From: Isochrysis galbana
Lineage: Eukaryota > Haptophyta > Isochrysidales > Isochrysidaceae
Direction of reading: 5' to 3'
Assembly: GCA_018136815.1 (NCBI GenBank)
Contig: CM030931.1
Location: 6,240,273-6,304,272 of the forward strand
DNA: 64,000 nucleotides
Shown: in pieces, positions 1 through 10,824 of the stretch
Layout of the letters: each line of letters begins with the position of its first letter
Position numbering within the stretch: the stretch's first letter is position 1
Translations under genes and position numbers: made by a program
Notes under the pieces: generated by a model
What the model saw: the letters and a program-made list of their open reading frames with translations, nothing else
What the model was told of the DNA's origin: nothing
Database searches by the model: none

Positions 1-2416
1 CCCACCGCCTTCTCACGATTCGGAGTACGGTTGCTGCTTGACCCATCTTTGTCCTCGGCTTGTGATGCTGCTGGCTTAGGAGTGTCTTCCCAGTGCAACA
101 ACACAGCTTCTCTTGGAATGAGAAAAGCCGCGGGCGCCAACGCCGGTGCCTCGCCCTTTCTTGCGGCAGCGAACTGCAGATATGCCTCTCTACATTTTCG
201 TCTTTGCAGCTTGCCCGACGTCGTCTTGAGTATACTCCGTGCCCTCAAGAGGACGATGGCATACGGGCGAAGCCCTTCGCCTTCCTTGACACCGTTGATG
301 ACCTGACGCACTATCGCTTGAAGCTCACTCTGCTGCACAGGAGCATCTGGGCGCACCTCAGCGAGCACAATGAGGACTTCGCCATCTTCGTGTTGGGGCT
401 GCACTGAGAAAGCGGCACAGCACCCAGGACGGAGGAACGCCGAGCTGCGCTCGGCGTGCCCTTCGATGTCGTGTGCGTGCAAAGTGCGTCCCCGCATCGT
501 CAGCACGTCCTTGATCCGCCCCACAACGTAGAGATGCCTTTGCCACATGAATCCAAGGTCGCCTGAGCGCATGTGAGCATCCGCGGTGCCATCATTGGAG
601 AATGCGACCACGTCTGACGCCAGCCGAGCGCCAAAGGTGTGAGCCGACACCTCTGGCAGATCCCAATAACCACGAGCGACCGACTTGCCAGAGACCCAAA
701 TCTCACCCACTGTCCCATCTGGCTGTTCAACCATTGTGTCAGGGTGCACGATTGTCACCCGTTGATGCGTGCGCCATTCCTCTTCGACGAAGCAGCCCGG
801 GCACTCAAACCTTGATTCCTGGCCGGCGCGTTTATTGGCCGGTGGAGGCATTGCGACGTCCCCAGCCCATAGCCCTCGCTCCACCGTTAGCGTGACGGGA
901 TTTTCCATAATCCCAGCGACATAAACACAGTTCTCAGCGAGGCCATAAGAGCATGCCCACGCATTCGCCGGGAATCCGTACTGCCCGTAGCGGGCGCTGA
1001 AATCTCGCAGTGTCTCCGCTCGAATCGGTTCCGCGCCGTTCAGCGCACAGCACCAGTGGGATAGATTGATTCCGACTAGCTGGCGCTCTTGAACTCGGCG
1101 CAGGCAGAGGATGTAGCCAAAGTTCGGAGAGGCCGAGAAGGCGTAGTGTGTTGCGTGCAATTTCGAGATGGCCTTGAGCCAAGCATAAGGTTGCTGGAGG
1201 AATGTGGCCGGCGACATGAGATCAGCACGAAAGCCGACAATGGGGGCCAAGAGGCAGCCGCCGATTATGCCCATGTCGTGATACTGTGGTAGCCACGAGA
1301 CCATGCAAATGTCCTGTGCTGGCTCAACGGCACGCGTGACCTGCCTCATGGCGAGGATGTTGTTCACGAGGTTTCGAGTAGAAATCATCACGCCTTTAGG
1401 ATGGCCGGTCGACCCTGACGTAAACTGAAGGAAAGAGATTTCAGCTGGGTCTGCCGGCTCGCACCGCTGCTTCACCCATTGCTCGAGCCACTGCGCATCG
1501 GTGCTACTAAAACGGGTCGAGAGGTCGTCCGTGGACCGCCACACCCAGCCCTCAGGCCATGTGCACTCCCCGCCGACCAGCTTGCTCGAAAGCCATTTCA
1601 GTCGCAAGTACCTGCACGGGCAGAGTGTGCGGATTGGCATTGCGAGGCTGGCAAAGCGCATTACGAGATGCTGCGATGGGAGCACACACTACAAACTACA
1701 CAGATGACAGGTCTATGGCACGTGCTGAGGCCGATGTCGCAGCAGATGTGAGCAAGATGCGGTATACCCAGCGCATTCGCTGCGTCTGCTCCGGTGAGAT
1801 CCCGCTTGAGTTACCGCTCCATCTGCACGCACATCCCAGATCCCGTTCTGCACACTGCGACGCTGGTACGCTCCCTGCACTGAAAAGGCTGCAAAGCGCA
1901 CATGGTGGTCGACAGCAACATCTCCGGGTGGCAGCTGTCGTAGATGCGGATCACTTTGGCGAGGCCATCAGCGAGCATCTTCTTCGCCCCGGCGCTGGGC
2001 ATCGGACTGGCGGGGACGATGGGGGGATAATACGGCACAGCAATCACAGCCGCATACTGACACCCGAAGAAGGCGACCAGGAAGTCTAGGCCGGGCGGGT
2101 AGATGAGCATGACGCGTGCAGCGTCTGAGACGCCCCAGGGCCTTCGAAGCGCGAGGCAGACCGCCTTTGCGCGCCTCGACACGTCGAGATAGCTCCACGC
2201 CACGTCTTGGGCGCACTGAGCGGTTGCGTGCCAAGTGTAGAGCCTCTCATGCTGTTTGCTCTGGACGTTTGCCTCAAAATAGGCAATGAGGCTCTGCTGC
2301 AGCTTGTGAGGCTCGTCAGCTACCTGCCCCGACTCGTCGCCGGCTCGCGCTGCCACAGTCGCCGCGCGCACTGCGAGTGGCTCGGCGTCGCCGATCGCGC
2401 GCGAGGAAGGAGCCAT
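1..2416 (-). CDS. Fatty acyl-AMP ligase (FAAL) module, 3' part outside window
   Basis: Adenylate-forming enzyme that activates a fatty acid as acyl-AMP. The family usually hands it to a carrier domain of a polyketide synthase or similar megasynthase. I chose the ATG at 2416 (MAPSSRAI). The first exon carries the YPPGLDFLVAFFGC and AVIAVPYYPP blocks typical of FAALs. The second, read on the minus strand from about 1665 to 1, has the P-loop-like motif FTSGSTGHPKGVM (about 1390-1430), SWLPQYHDMGIIGG (about 1258-1300), the adenine-binding YGLAENCVY (about 917-943), RSGDLGF (about 549-569) and the hinge/C-terminal KTTSGKLQR (about 200-226). An intron lies between about 1860 and 1665, because an in-frame stop occurs near 1811; the exact splice junction is unresolved. 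The frame is open to base 1, so more domains may follow. A homopurine tract lies upstream on the coding strand. Confidence 0.9.
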
Positions 2417-2440
2417 CCGCGCCCGAGGGGGGCGGGGGAG

Positions 2441-2850
2441 GCGCAAAAGCAAAGTGGGGGAGGGCCTCCTCCCCGCCACCGCCTCCTCCCCCTCTCTTCT
2501 CTCCTCTCTCCCTCCCCCTCTCCCCTCTCTTTCCCTGCCTCCCTCCCTCCCTCCCTCCCTCTTCCTCTCCCTCTCCCTCTCCCCCCGCTCTCTCTCTCCC
2601 CCCTCTCTCAGCTCCTCCCCCTTCTTGGTAATCTTTCTTTCTAATGCCTCTGTCTCTCCCTTCCCTCTGTCCCCTCTCTCTCTCCTTCTCGGCCCCCACA
2701 AGAAGAGAGAGAGAGGCTCGGCTCGCGAGATCCTCGCCTCGCCCCCCGGCCCCCTCCTTCCCTCCCCAAACAGCCAAACAGCCCCCCCCTCCCCTCCTCC
2801 CCCCCCCGCCCCCCCCCCCCCCCGCCACGCCCTCGCTCCCCGCACACAAG
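2441..2850. repeat. Homopyrimidine/poly-C tract upstream of the FAAL gene
   Basis: On the + strand this is almost entirely C and T, with CCCT runs near 2530-2590 and long C runs at 2785-2825. It lies just upstream of the FAAL start codon, so it is G/A-rich in the transcribed sense. Similar tracts occur at 9258-9330, 33385-33800, 41380-41720 and 45955-46000, each near the 5' end of a gene. Frames through it give only Gly/Arg or Ser/Pro low-complexity peptides and were not called. Confidence 0.85.
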
Positions 2851-2889
2851 AACGGCAAGAAGAGAAGAGGGGCTGCGTCAGAGATTTAT

Positions 2890-3160
2890 TGTTGTGTTAG
2901 TATAACCTTAGTGCTGCGGGACCCTTCGACGGCAACGGAGCCCCTACCCCGCGATGGGGGTGTGCGCGGTTGGCGCATGGCTCGTCCGGTGTATGTGGCT
3001 AGGAATGCTAGCTAACAAGATGTCATACGACGCTATAAGTTCTAACATGGTACCCCCGCCGAGAGGTCACCGCAATCTCCATGACACCAGCGCGCGTCGA
3101 CGCTCAAGGGTGCAACACATCATCGAATGGACTCGACGAATTCGATGAAAATTTTTCCTT
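2890..3160 (-). repeat. Dispersed repeat, copy 1 (AAGGTTATAC family)
   Basis: The reverse complement matches a split copy at 31355-31434 plus 33147-33375. Shared blocks include CTAGCCACATAC, CGGACGAGCCATGC and GCGCACACCCCCATCGC, ending at the core CAGCACTAAGGTTATAC (about 2904-2920 here). A shorter match with only the core lies at 23425-23460. In all three places the core points toward a gene start 445-540 bp downstream (FAAL, the DDT/PHD gene and the PERK-like kinase). Confidence 0.8.
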
Positions 3161-4780
3161 CGAATTTGTGGCTGCCGAGCGGGCCACACGTTCCCACAAC
3201 TGGTGGGACCTGGACAATAGGGTCAGTCTACACAAATTCTTCAGTGGTGGCCGATGCCAGATCCGGAAGCATTCACCAGTTCAAGGGTGGGAAGGACACT
3301 TTACCACATACCACATCGAATCACTCCAAGCACCCCTCAGCTCTTACTTCTACGGCTGTGGGGGTCGTGCGACGAAAGCAACGGCCGTCCGCTCTGCACC
3401 ACGGCGCCGGGCAGGACAATCCTCGTCGAATCCCCCCGGACGCCATCACGCGGAAAGCGGAAAGGTCATCCCGGGTCGGCATGGTCTCCACAACTCGCTC
3501 AGCACGAGCAGGAAGACTGCCATTGCCATTGCTATGAGGAAGATTCGATCTCGACGGTTCAAGATACGATCTCCCCCTCGCATATCTGCCCGTCTTCACC
3601 GCTTGTATCGTGGCAGAAAACTGCCTGCCTGGCTTCTCTGTCCCACGCTGCTGGCGATTTCCAGGAATCGCATATCGTCCCCCGCGCGGGGAAAACGCCG
3701 CGGGGCACCGTCGGGAAGCTGCAATTCCCCCCCGGCGCGGGGAGACCGCCAAGAGGCCCGCCCACGCACCAGGAAGCCAAGTTGTTCCGTCATACCGTCA
3801 TATGACACTTGCCATGGAAAGGTCGTTTGCCTTCGTATTTGGTACCCCTCGTTTCCAAATACGCGATGCACCGGCACGAAAAAAAATCTTATAGTATTTG
3901 AATTTGAGCAAAGGCACCCACCTCACAGTGCTCAACCATGTCTATAAATGGAATGGCGGCTGATGATGTAGTACTCAAGCGATTGCAATGGATCATAAGA
4001 AAGAACTTATAAACCCGCCATCATGATAAAAATCTTCTTACTCAGTACTTAGAATCGGATGCTGCATGCTGCTGCTCGATGACTAACCATTTCAAGCTCT
4101 CACAGCGGCACCCCTGGAGCGTCTCCACATGGCGCCGCCCCCACTCCACGGCGGTGTGACACTCGTCATCGCCGTCGTCGCCGCCGCCGCCGCCATCGTT
4201 GCTGCACATCAGCTTGGCGGCCATTGGGGGGGGGGGGGCTCGGGGCTCGGAGCTGGGAGCGCCGGTATTTCCCGCGCCCAAGCTTGTACTAGTAAAACTA
4301 GTTGAATTGTAGCCTCTAGTCTTGTCATATGACACTCAGTATCAGGTCTAGAGCAACTAATACTGAGATATCATATATGATATCATATATATATATGACA
4401 GAACAACCTGGCCAGGAAGAAGAACCGCCGAGCGTTCCCCGCGCGGGGGGAAATATCTTCCGCAAGAAAAGGGCTCCGGAGACGACTCCGCCCGCCGTTC
4501 TCCGCGCGGGGGGAAAGCCGATGAGGCCTCCCTCCGCTCGCCCCACCTCGCGAGAGGGGGGGGGGGGGCGTGGGGGAAGCCCTCCGCTGGGCGCTCGCGG
4601 ACGGACGAACTGCTGGCCTCTCCCCCCCCCCCCCCGCGCGGGGGGGCGGCCGAACGGTGCAGCAGCGAATCACAGTCGCCCCAGGTGAACGCGAAGCTTT
4701 CACTATTCACCCAAACACCTCCCGTTCTTCTATTATGACGACTGGGAATTCTACTTCGTCCCTGCTGGCACGGCTGGTCA
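3161..4780. other. Gene-poor region with GC-rich hairpins and AT palindromes
   Basis: No recognisable gene. Repeated short palindromes of the type CCCCGCGCGGGG followed by G and A runs occur at 3680-3691, about 3727-3742, 4437-4448, about 4500-4512, 4547-4558 and 4628-4647. The last four are spaced roughly 50-80 bp apart. GTCATATGACAC occurs near 3798 and 4325, and an AT-rich palindromic stretch lies at 4363-4400. An open + frame at 3081-3947 has arginine-rich composition with no motif I know. Confidence 0.5.
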
Positions 4781-5550
4781 CTCCCTTGTTCAACGAAGTT
4801 TATACTTGGTTGACACATGGGGGGGCACGAGCCCCCCCCTCTCTCCACTCCTCCCCTGCCATGGGGGAGGAACCACCCATCCTCCTGGCATGCCTGATGG
4901 CTTGCCAGGAGGCCACTGCCCTACTGACCCACTCTCTCCCTGGCAGGCTCGCCTGCCTCGCGCGTCCTGGCCTGTCGTGGCCAGCCCATCGCTCCAACCC
5001 CCCCTCCCCCCCTGGTCGACAGGCAGACAGGTGCAGATTGGGGGCCCCAGAGGCTCAGGAGCGCCAGCGAGGGAGAGGCAGGGGAGGCCAGGGCCCAGCC
5101 CCAGCCTCCTCTGCCCCCAGAGCTGGCCTCCAGGAGCCTCCAGGGCTCGCCAGGGGCAGCTGCAGGCCTGCCGCAGGCGCGCCATCGCGCGTGCCTGCAG
5201 GAGAGGGGAGAGAGAGCGCGGAGAAGGGGGTGGGCGGAGCGAGAGCTCCGCCCACCGGAAAATAGGCAAGTCCCGCACCTGTTTACAGGATAAGTCGGGG
5301 CTGAGACCGCCGCCCACTCGGAGACACAGGAGGAAGGAGGGGAATGATCACCGGGGGGAGGCGCGGGCCACCGGACCATATCTAAGCCCTTCACCTCTAT
5401 CCCCCTAGTAGTGCACGGGGGGAGTCGCCTTATGGCGGGGGGAGAAGGGCCGGGGGAGTGGGGGTGTAGAAAGTTTCCCTACGTGAGTAGAAAGTAGAGG
5501 GTCCACGGCCGCGTGTGCGGTGAGACTATTAAAAGGTTTATGGTCACTCC
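4780..5550 (-). repeat. Long dispersed repeat, copy inverted relative to 30050-30835
   Basis: Read in reverse complement, this stretch matches 30050-30835. Shared features are the end motif TTTTAATA followed by a C/G-rich stretch, the block TTAGATATGGTCCGGTGG (here 5368-5385 reversed), a GC-rich body with a GGAGAGGCAGGGGAGGCC-like block, and the GGGGGGGC-ACGA-GCCCCCCC hairpin near 4829-4850 next to TATACTTGGTTGA. The matching frames on both strands are G/P/R low-complexity and are not genes. Ends are approximate. Confidence 0.8.
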
Positions 5551-6294
5551 CTTGTTCCAGATGCGATCTGGTGCCATCTCCACCGCACGAGGAACCGAAA
5601 GCGCCGAGGCCTCCTAGTGTGCCAGATTCAAACCTTAAAAAGCGAAAAAAGGGCCTTCAAAAGGGGGTGCGCAGCGACGCGCACTGACCTGGGAGAGAGG
5701 TCACTTCGTAGAGATCAAACAATACACATACTTATATGTTATATGAAATTCCTATTGTCTACAGTGACACGTGACACCATAATGCCGCGCGCGAAGCGAG
5801 ATTATTGAAAGATTTTCTTTCGCTCTCACTGCCGCACTCAGCCGCGGCAGTGCCAATCCTAGAGCACTAGCTAGGTGAATTTAGCGCAGGCATAAGCGCA
5901 ACAGCAAATAAAGGGGGCGGGCCGAGGCTCAACGCAAAAAAATCCGGAGCACCGCATCCTCTCATCGATGAGCGCACGGCTACGACACACGATACTAGAG
6001 GACTATAAGTAACATCATTATAGCGCTTAGCGCTTTCTTCTCCTGCCCTCTCGACGACTCCTCTATGCTTCGGTGCGCGAGAACGGTGCCACGAAACACG
6101 AGAGCGACATTCACCACATGATCAACATGTAAACTGCTTGAAGATTCAAATGACCGCAAGACCGCTTGCTCAGTCTGTGCCCTCAACCCCACCACAAAGC
6201 CGTCCACGAATTCCATCGCTGCCAGCAACTACCAGTATGGTGCCTTAGCGCGCCTCGAGGTGCGACCGCCATTATCCCCCGCTCTCGTAATCCA
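5551..6294. other. Intergenic region, nothing recognised
   Basis: Lies between the repeat at 4780-5550 and the 3' end of the transportin-like gene. Short frames here are without motifs. The part nearest 6294 is presumably the 3' untranslated region of the minus-strand gene. Confidence 0.4.
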
Positions 6295-9183
6295 TTATAG
6301 AAGCCGCCTGCGTCGGCAAGCGGAGCTGAATGCCTCCACAGCATGATCGAAAGACTTGTCACTTGTCCCACGATCGTCCCGAATTAGAGCTTCTGGACTG
6401 TAAATGGCCTGCAGGAGATTGGACCCGTCCATGTGGCCGTCGATCGGCAGTCCTTTCACAGCGTTCTCGGTCCACTCGCGTGTGGTGCGAACATCCACAG
6501 TCACGAGGGCTTTGAGAATGGGCGAGAGAAAGCGCACTCTTGTGTGCGGTACGAGGCCGGCAATTGCCACAATTAATGCCTGGGCTAATTGTGACCCATT
6601 TGCCATAAGCAACGCTTCGAGAGCCGAATATGAAGCCGCCGTGATAGGGGCGCGGATGCCGTTATGTCGAATTTGCAATAACGTCTCGAAAAAGCCAACA
6701 ACAGCGCGGTGGGCCTCTCGATGTTGAATATGCAGGCCCGCACAACCACATTGGAAAGCGGTGAGCACCAGGTCGGTCTCAAGAAGCAGTGATGGCTGCC
6801 GCATCAGCACGGTAGAGCAAAGTTCGAAGTAGTCATCAACGACGTCGGGATTATCCGGTATTGAAGTGGGCGTCAAAGATAGCAGGCGGAAAGTTGCCAG
6901 GCTCATCCGTTGAAAAGCCTCGCTGAAGACACGAAGGAGTTCAGGAGAGTCGTAGTAGCCCTTCAGACACACGTTGTTCACGTACAAAAAGCATGAATGA
7001 GGCTGTTGTTCAAACCACGCGGTCACCTGTGGAAGTAGGCGTGGCACTAAGAACTTGAAATCCCCCCGAAACGGTCCTTGCGCCGTGTTCCGCGACGTAT
7101 GCTTGTAACAACGGCACAACTTCTCCATAACTTTCGAGTCGGCGCCATGGCGGGCAAAAACCGAGTCTAGCACGCCCCAAAGCTGCTGGAGTAGCTGCAC
7201 CGCTGGATGGTGTGCATCTTGGAGATTGGGGTCACGGGCGATGTCATCCACTGACGGAGCTGCGAATGGCGATACCTTACCAAGGAGTGCACAGATTTGC
7301 TCAAGCAACGCCGACACATCACCACTGCTACCGCCCGCATCGCCCGTCTTGTCCAGTGCAGCCTGAAGTCGCACCACGAGTGGTTGCGAGATCGCTTGCA
7401 TCGCGGGTAGGATCTGTGTCACAGGCATCTGGGACACGACAAACGAGAGCGCGGTGATCAGGTCCACCCGGTCAGCCGTGTGGAGATCCAATGCCAACGT
7501 CCCGTGATACATTTGCAAAAGCTGCGTCATCGTGGCTTCCTGGGCGAGGTGCTCAGCACATGCGTCACAAAGGTGCTTCATCGCCTGCGACGCCGCAGCT
7601 GCACTCTTGTCGGAAGAGAGGCCTTGTGTCACAAACGTCAGCATCTGGGGCAACATGTCCGGGTGACGAGAGAGCCAGTTCGCATACGTGCCAACCGTGC
7701 GGATGGCAGTGTTCGAGAGCTCCCCGACAGCGGGAAGAGTTGGCAACAGCTGCATGAGGTTGTAGACGACCTCGGCAGTGAAGAAGGCGGGCTCGCTAGA
7801 GTTTATCATTTGACGTGCGCAGAAAACGCATGCTTCAACGTTGCGCCAAAGGCCTTGCGGATCAGATGCAAACGCAGGAAGGCGAATTGTCAACGCATCG
7901 TATGTTTCTTGGATACAGTTCTTTGATGTTAGCACCTTACAAGCATCGGTGAGCACGTCGCCGACAGCGTAGCGGAAGCGGCGAAAGTCGTCCCGCTGGT
8001 CTGCGTGCCAACTATCTGAATCGTTCGGGTACTCGGCCAGGCCACGCAAGGCTTGCAGCAGCTGCATGAAGCACGGAGCAAAGCGATTTCTCGCTTCCAC
8101 TCGCTGAGCATCCACAAGAGTTCGCCCACCGCCTGCGATCTCCTCGGAAAGCATGTACCAGAAGTTGAAGGTGATTTCTGCGATTTCTGGTTCTGGATGG
8201 GCAGCTCCGCGGAGGATCGCTCCAGCCAAGTTGACTGCCCATTCAGGCTGCTGCGAGATCAAAAGCTGTAGGTACTGCTCGCCCGTCTCTGTAAAAAGCC
8301 GGCAAAGTGCCCTCGCCTTATCCTCGTCTTCCGCCTGCACCGCCACATCATAGTGTTGGACTAGACCCAAAACATGAGGTACTATACCAGCTACAAGCAT
8401 GGCATGTGCTTCTGTGTGATGCGTGAAGTGGACCAGGTCGACCAGCATATCGACAGCCTCATCGAAGAGCTTCTCATCGGAGATGGCACCAAATGCGAAG
8501 GCCAACAATGGCGATGTCATCAGTGTTTCCACAGGCACAAGGTGCCCTTTCAGCCATGAAGCTAAGCACCGCAAAGCGGCTTGCATGAGGGGTCGCGATG
8601 CATGGCATTGGTCGTGGACCATGGCCAGCAGCGCGAGCACTTGGGGCCCACAGCTCTGAAGCCCAGCACGAAAGTCCTCCCGGCGTCGAGTCATCACCCC
8701 CACTTTGAAGTTCTCTGCTTCCTCTGGGAGCACTGTTAGCAGCTCGAGCAGGCACGGAAGCTTAGCGGCAGCCTCCCCATTTGGCGTCGTAAAGCGGTCT
8801 ATCAAATCCGATACGACTGATGACCACGCCTCCATATGCAGGGCGAGCGTCGCGATCGCGAGGCACAGTTGTGTGAGGACTGGCTGTGGCCCTCCACCAA
8901 ATCTCACCACATGAGCTAGCAGCGAGTCACGGAGCGCCACATGCGAGTCAGAGGGCAGCTCTGCCCAGTCGTACTGGATCTTCGCACGCATCGTCTGAGC
9001 GGCAAACACATGGGCCGAGCTGTTGCCCACCTGGTCTGCTGTCATGGACAGCAGCTGGTCAGCGACTGTCCATGCCTCGGTGGTGCTCTGAAAGTGTTCT
9101 AGCCAGTGATTCGCATCGCGGATCTGCTCGGTCTGTGCCTGCGGGTTCTGAAGTATTGCAAATGCCTGCTTCACGTTCTCCAT
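6295..9183 (-). CDS. TNPO3: Transportin-3 / Mtr10-like nuclear import receptor
   Basis: Importin-beta family receptor. Relatives carry SR-rich splicing factors and similar cargo through nuclear pores in a Ran-GTP dependent way. The protein has 962 residues (family about 920-960), starting at ATG 9183 with MENVKQAFAILQNP. The N-terminus shows the characteristic pattern: WL..FQ.T..AW..ADQLL (residues about 27-44), then FAAQTMRAKIQYDWAELP and LRDSLLAHV, as in human TNPO3. The rest is helical HEAT-like repeats, ending in an FSSACRRRR tail that also resembles the family. No intron is needed. In-frame sequence upstream of the ATG is Pro-rich low complexity from a G/C tract, so the later Met is preferred. 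Confidence 0.9.
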   Translation of the reverse strand: MENVKQAFAILQNPQAQTEQIRDANHWLEHFQSTTEAWTVADQLLSMTADQVGNSSAHVFAAQTMRAKIQYDWAELPSDSHVALRDSLLAHVVRFGGGPQPVLTQLCLAIATLALHMEAWSSVVSDLIDRFTTPNGEAAAKLPCLLELLTVLPEEAENFKVGVMTRRREDFRAGLQSCGPQVLALLAMVHDQCHASRPLMQAALRCLASWLKGHLVPVETLMTSPLLAFAFGAISDEKLFDEAVDMLVDLVHFTHHTEAHAMLVAGIVPHVLGLVQHYDVAVQAEDEDKARALCRLFTETGEQYLQLLISQQPEWAVNLAGAILRGAAHPEPEIAEITFNFWYMLSEEIAGGGRTLVDAQRVEARNRFAPCFMQLLQALRGLAEYPNDSDSWHADQRDDFRRFRYAVGDVLTDACKVLTSKNCIQETYDALTIRLPAFASDPQGLWRNVEACVFCARQMINSSEPAFFTAEVVYNLMQLLPTLPAVGELSNTAIRTVGTYANWLSRHPDMLPQMLTFVTQGLSSDKSAAAASQAMKHLCDACAEHLAQEATMTQLLQMYHGTLALDLHTADRVDLITALSFVVSQMPVTQILPAMQAISQPLVVRLQAALDKTGDAGGSSGDVSALLEQICALLGKVSPFAAPSVDDIARDPNLQDAHHPAVQLLQQLWGVLDSVFARHGADSKVMEKLCRCYKHTSRNTAQGPFRGDFKFLVPRLLPQVTAWFEQQPHSCFLYVNNVCLKGYYDSPELLRVFSEAFQRMSLATFRLLSLTPTSIPDNPDVVDDYFELCSTVLMRQPSLLLETDLVLTAFQCGCAGLHIQHREAHRAVVGFFETLLQIRHNGIRAPITAASYSALEALLMANGSQLAQALIVAIAGLVPHTRVRFLSPILKALVTVDVRTTREWTENAVKGLPIDGHMDGSNLLQAIYSPEALIRDDRGTSDKSFDHAVEAFSSACRRRRLL

Positions 9184-9257
9184 CTGCGAGTGGGCGAGCG
9201 CCGACTGCCGGCCGCCGGCGGCGCGCAGCGGGCGAGGCACCAGAGCGCGCCGGCGAC

Positions 9258-9333
9258 GAGTGGGGGGGGGGGGGGGAAGGGGGGAAGAGAGGGCGGAGGC
9301 AGGAGGGAGGGAGGGAGGGAGGGGACAGACAGG
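9258..9333. repeat. G/GA tract 5' of the transportin-like gene
   Basis: A run of 13 G followed by GA-rich sequence and GGGA repeats on the + strand, 75-150 bp upstream of the minus-strand start codon. Same class as the other gene-proximal homopurine tracts in the window. Confidence 0.8.
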
Positions 9334-9452
9334 AAGCAGAAACATTTCGCTATTGACTCTTTAAAGTTTATCCCTATTTTGAGTCGGTGTTTTTTTGTTC
9401 GAGTAGAGCGCGTGGGGCAGCCGTAGGTAGGCAGGCCCATACCGTCTAGTCT

Positions 9453-9823
9453 GAGTTGTTTTGTAGAAGTGGTTCTACTCCTCCCGAGTACGGTTTGGTA
9501 ACGTGATATCGTCACCGACTCGTTGCGCTAGCTAGCCTCCAATGGTTACTCTGATCTACATCGCTCTTCTCACAGTCACTGGGCCCAATATAGGCTGGGC
9601 CAAACATGGTACGAGCTATGGGGTATGCGCGCTCAATCGCAATCGCGCCCTCTCGCCGGGGGTAAAATGTTTGGCCCCGCCTATGTTGGGCCCAGTGACT
9701 GTGAGAAGAGCAGTGTAGATCAGAGTTACCATTGGAGGCTAGCTAGTAGCTAGCGCAACGAGTCGATGATGATGCCACGTTACCACGACACTCCGGAGTA
9801 GAAGCTCTCCTACAAAACAACTC
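9453..9823. mobile_element. Foldback/MITE-like element with about 155-bp inverted arms
   Basis: Left arm 9453-9607 and right arm 9667-9823 are imperfect reverse complements, separated by a 59-bp loop. Matching blocks include GAGTTGTTTTGTAG at the tips, GACTCGTTGCGCTAGCTA, CCTCCAATGGT, CACAGTCACTGGGCCCAA and GGCCAAACAT next to the loop. It has no coding capacity. It sits between two divergent genes, so it could affect their promoters. No clear target duplication is visible at the tips. Confidence 0.85.
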
Positions 9824-9963
9824 AAGCTTACAAGCTAATCATTTTCCCTCTCTCTTTCCGCTCTTCCCAGCGTCCTGTTCGGACTCCATTGTGCATAGAG
9901 CTCTAGGGGAAGAGGCGTCAGCTCCGCCAGCTACTACTGTCAGGTCGCCCGCCGACCTGGAAC

Positions 9964-10824
9964 ATGGCACAACGCACAGTTTCTCCAGTTTCTGCAGACC
10001 TAGGCCAAGCAGAGTCTCTGCGGGAGGTATGTGTTCAGGCATTTCAAGACACTCTCTCTCCGATGTTGATACTGCGAGGTCACGGTTGCGAGGATGCATG
10101 CGCGGAATTGGTTTCTGCCGCAAAGCAACAGTTGGCGTCAGCTTCATCGACATGTCCCCCGAACGGAGAACATCAACGAGCGCATCTTCTCGAGGGCCCG
10201 CTTGCCGGAAAGGCAGACACTCTGCGTGGATGTCTTCTGAATCTCTGCTGGCGCGTGCTGGACGACTGCCTTGGAGGCAATCAAGGAACAGCTCAGGAAG
10301 TATTCGCACAGGCCGGGATGGAACTTGAGGGTCGACTTTGTGTGCGTGAATATCCCAGACACCTCTCACATCCCGAGATTCGAATTGGTGCGCACCTTGA
10401 TTCTACTTTGATGACTTTGTTGTGGTCAGATAGCCCCGGACTCGAGGTTCTTCACCCTCCACAGGCAAGCAACCCTACAAAAAGCACTGCTCAAGGAAGT
10501 CAGGGTGGGTATCAAAATCCCTCTCTGGCGTGGACGGGAGAGGAGGTCATGAGGATTGGATTTCCAAGTTGTGATGGCTCGGCAACTCGAGAAGTGCTTG
10601 ATCATGAGTGGGCAAGAGTGACCCTTTCCAATGACGAGGATTGGTCTGCTGGCCCTCTCCTGCTAACCATTGGAAGCGAATGGCTCAAGTTCCCACCAAC
10701 AGCTGCAGCTATGCCAGTTGTGAGCGCCGTGCTTCATCGCGTCGCAATGCCTCTCAATTCCCCACGAGATCGATTCAGTCTACCTTTTTTGGTTAATCTG
10801 CGGACGATAAGAAAGCAAGAGTGA
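9964..10824 (+). CDS. 2-oxoglutarate/Fe(II)-dependent oxygenase (isopenicillin N synthase-like fold)
   Basis: Predicted non-haem iron dioxygenase of 286 residues. The metal ligands are visible: H144 and D146 in GAHLDSTLMTLLWSD, then H258 in VLHRV. The 2-oxoglutarate-binding R270-x-S272 follows in RDRFSLPFLVNLR. PGLEVL after the HxD and the HRV block match the IPNS-like subfamily, to which plant-type hydroxylases belong. The protein is slightly shorter than the usual 300-360 residues, mainly at the N-terminus. Substrate cannot be told from sequence. The gene is divergent from the transportin-like gene, with the foldback element in the shared intergenic space. Confidence 0.85.
   Translation: MAQRTVSPVSADLGQAESLREVCVQAFQDTLSPMLILRGHGCEDACAELVSAAKQQLASASSTCPPNGEHQRAHLLEGPLAGKADTLRGCLLNLCWRVLDDCLGGNQGTAQEVFAQAGMELEGRLCVREYPRHLSHPEIRIGAHLDSTLMTLLWSDSPGLEVLHPPQASNPTKSTAQGSQGGYQNPSLAWTGEEVMRIGFPSCDGSATREVLDHEWARVTLSNDEDWSAGPLLLTIGSEWLKFPPTAAAMPVVSAVLHRVAMPLNSPRDRFSLPFLVNLRTIRKQE

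Noticed and set aside
2207..2900. Pro/Ser-rich + frames and Gly/Arg-rich - frames
   Set aside because: They arise from a C/T homopolymer tract upstream of the FAAL gene and differ in composition with each frame.
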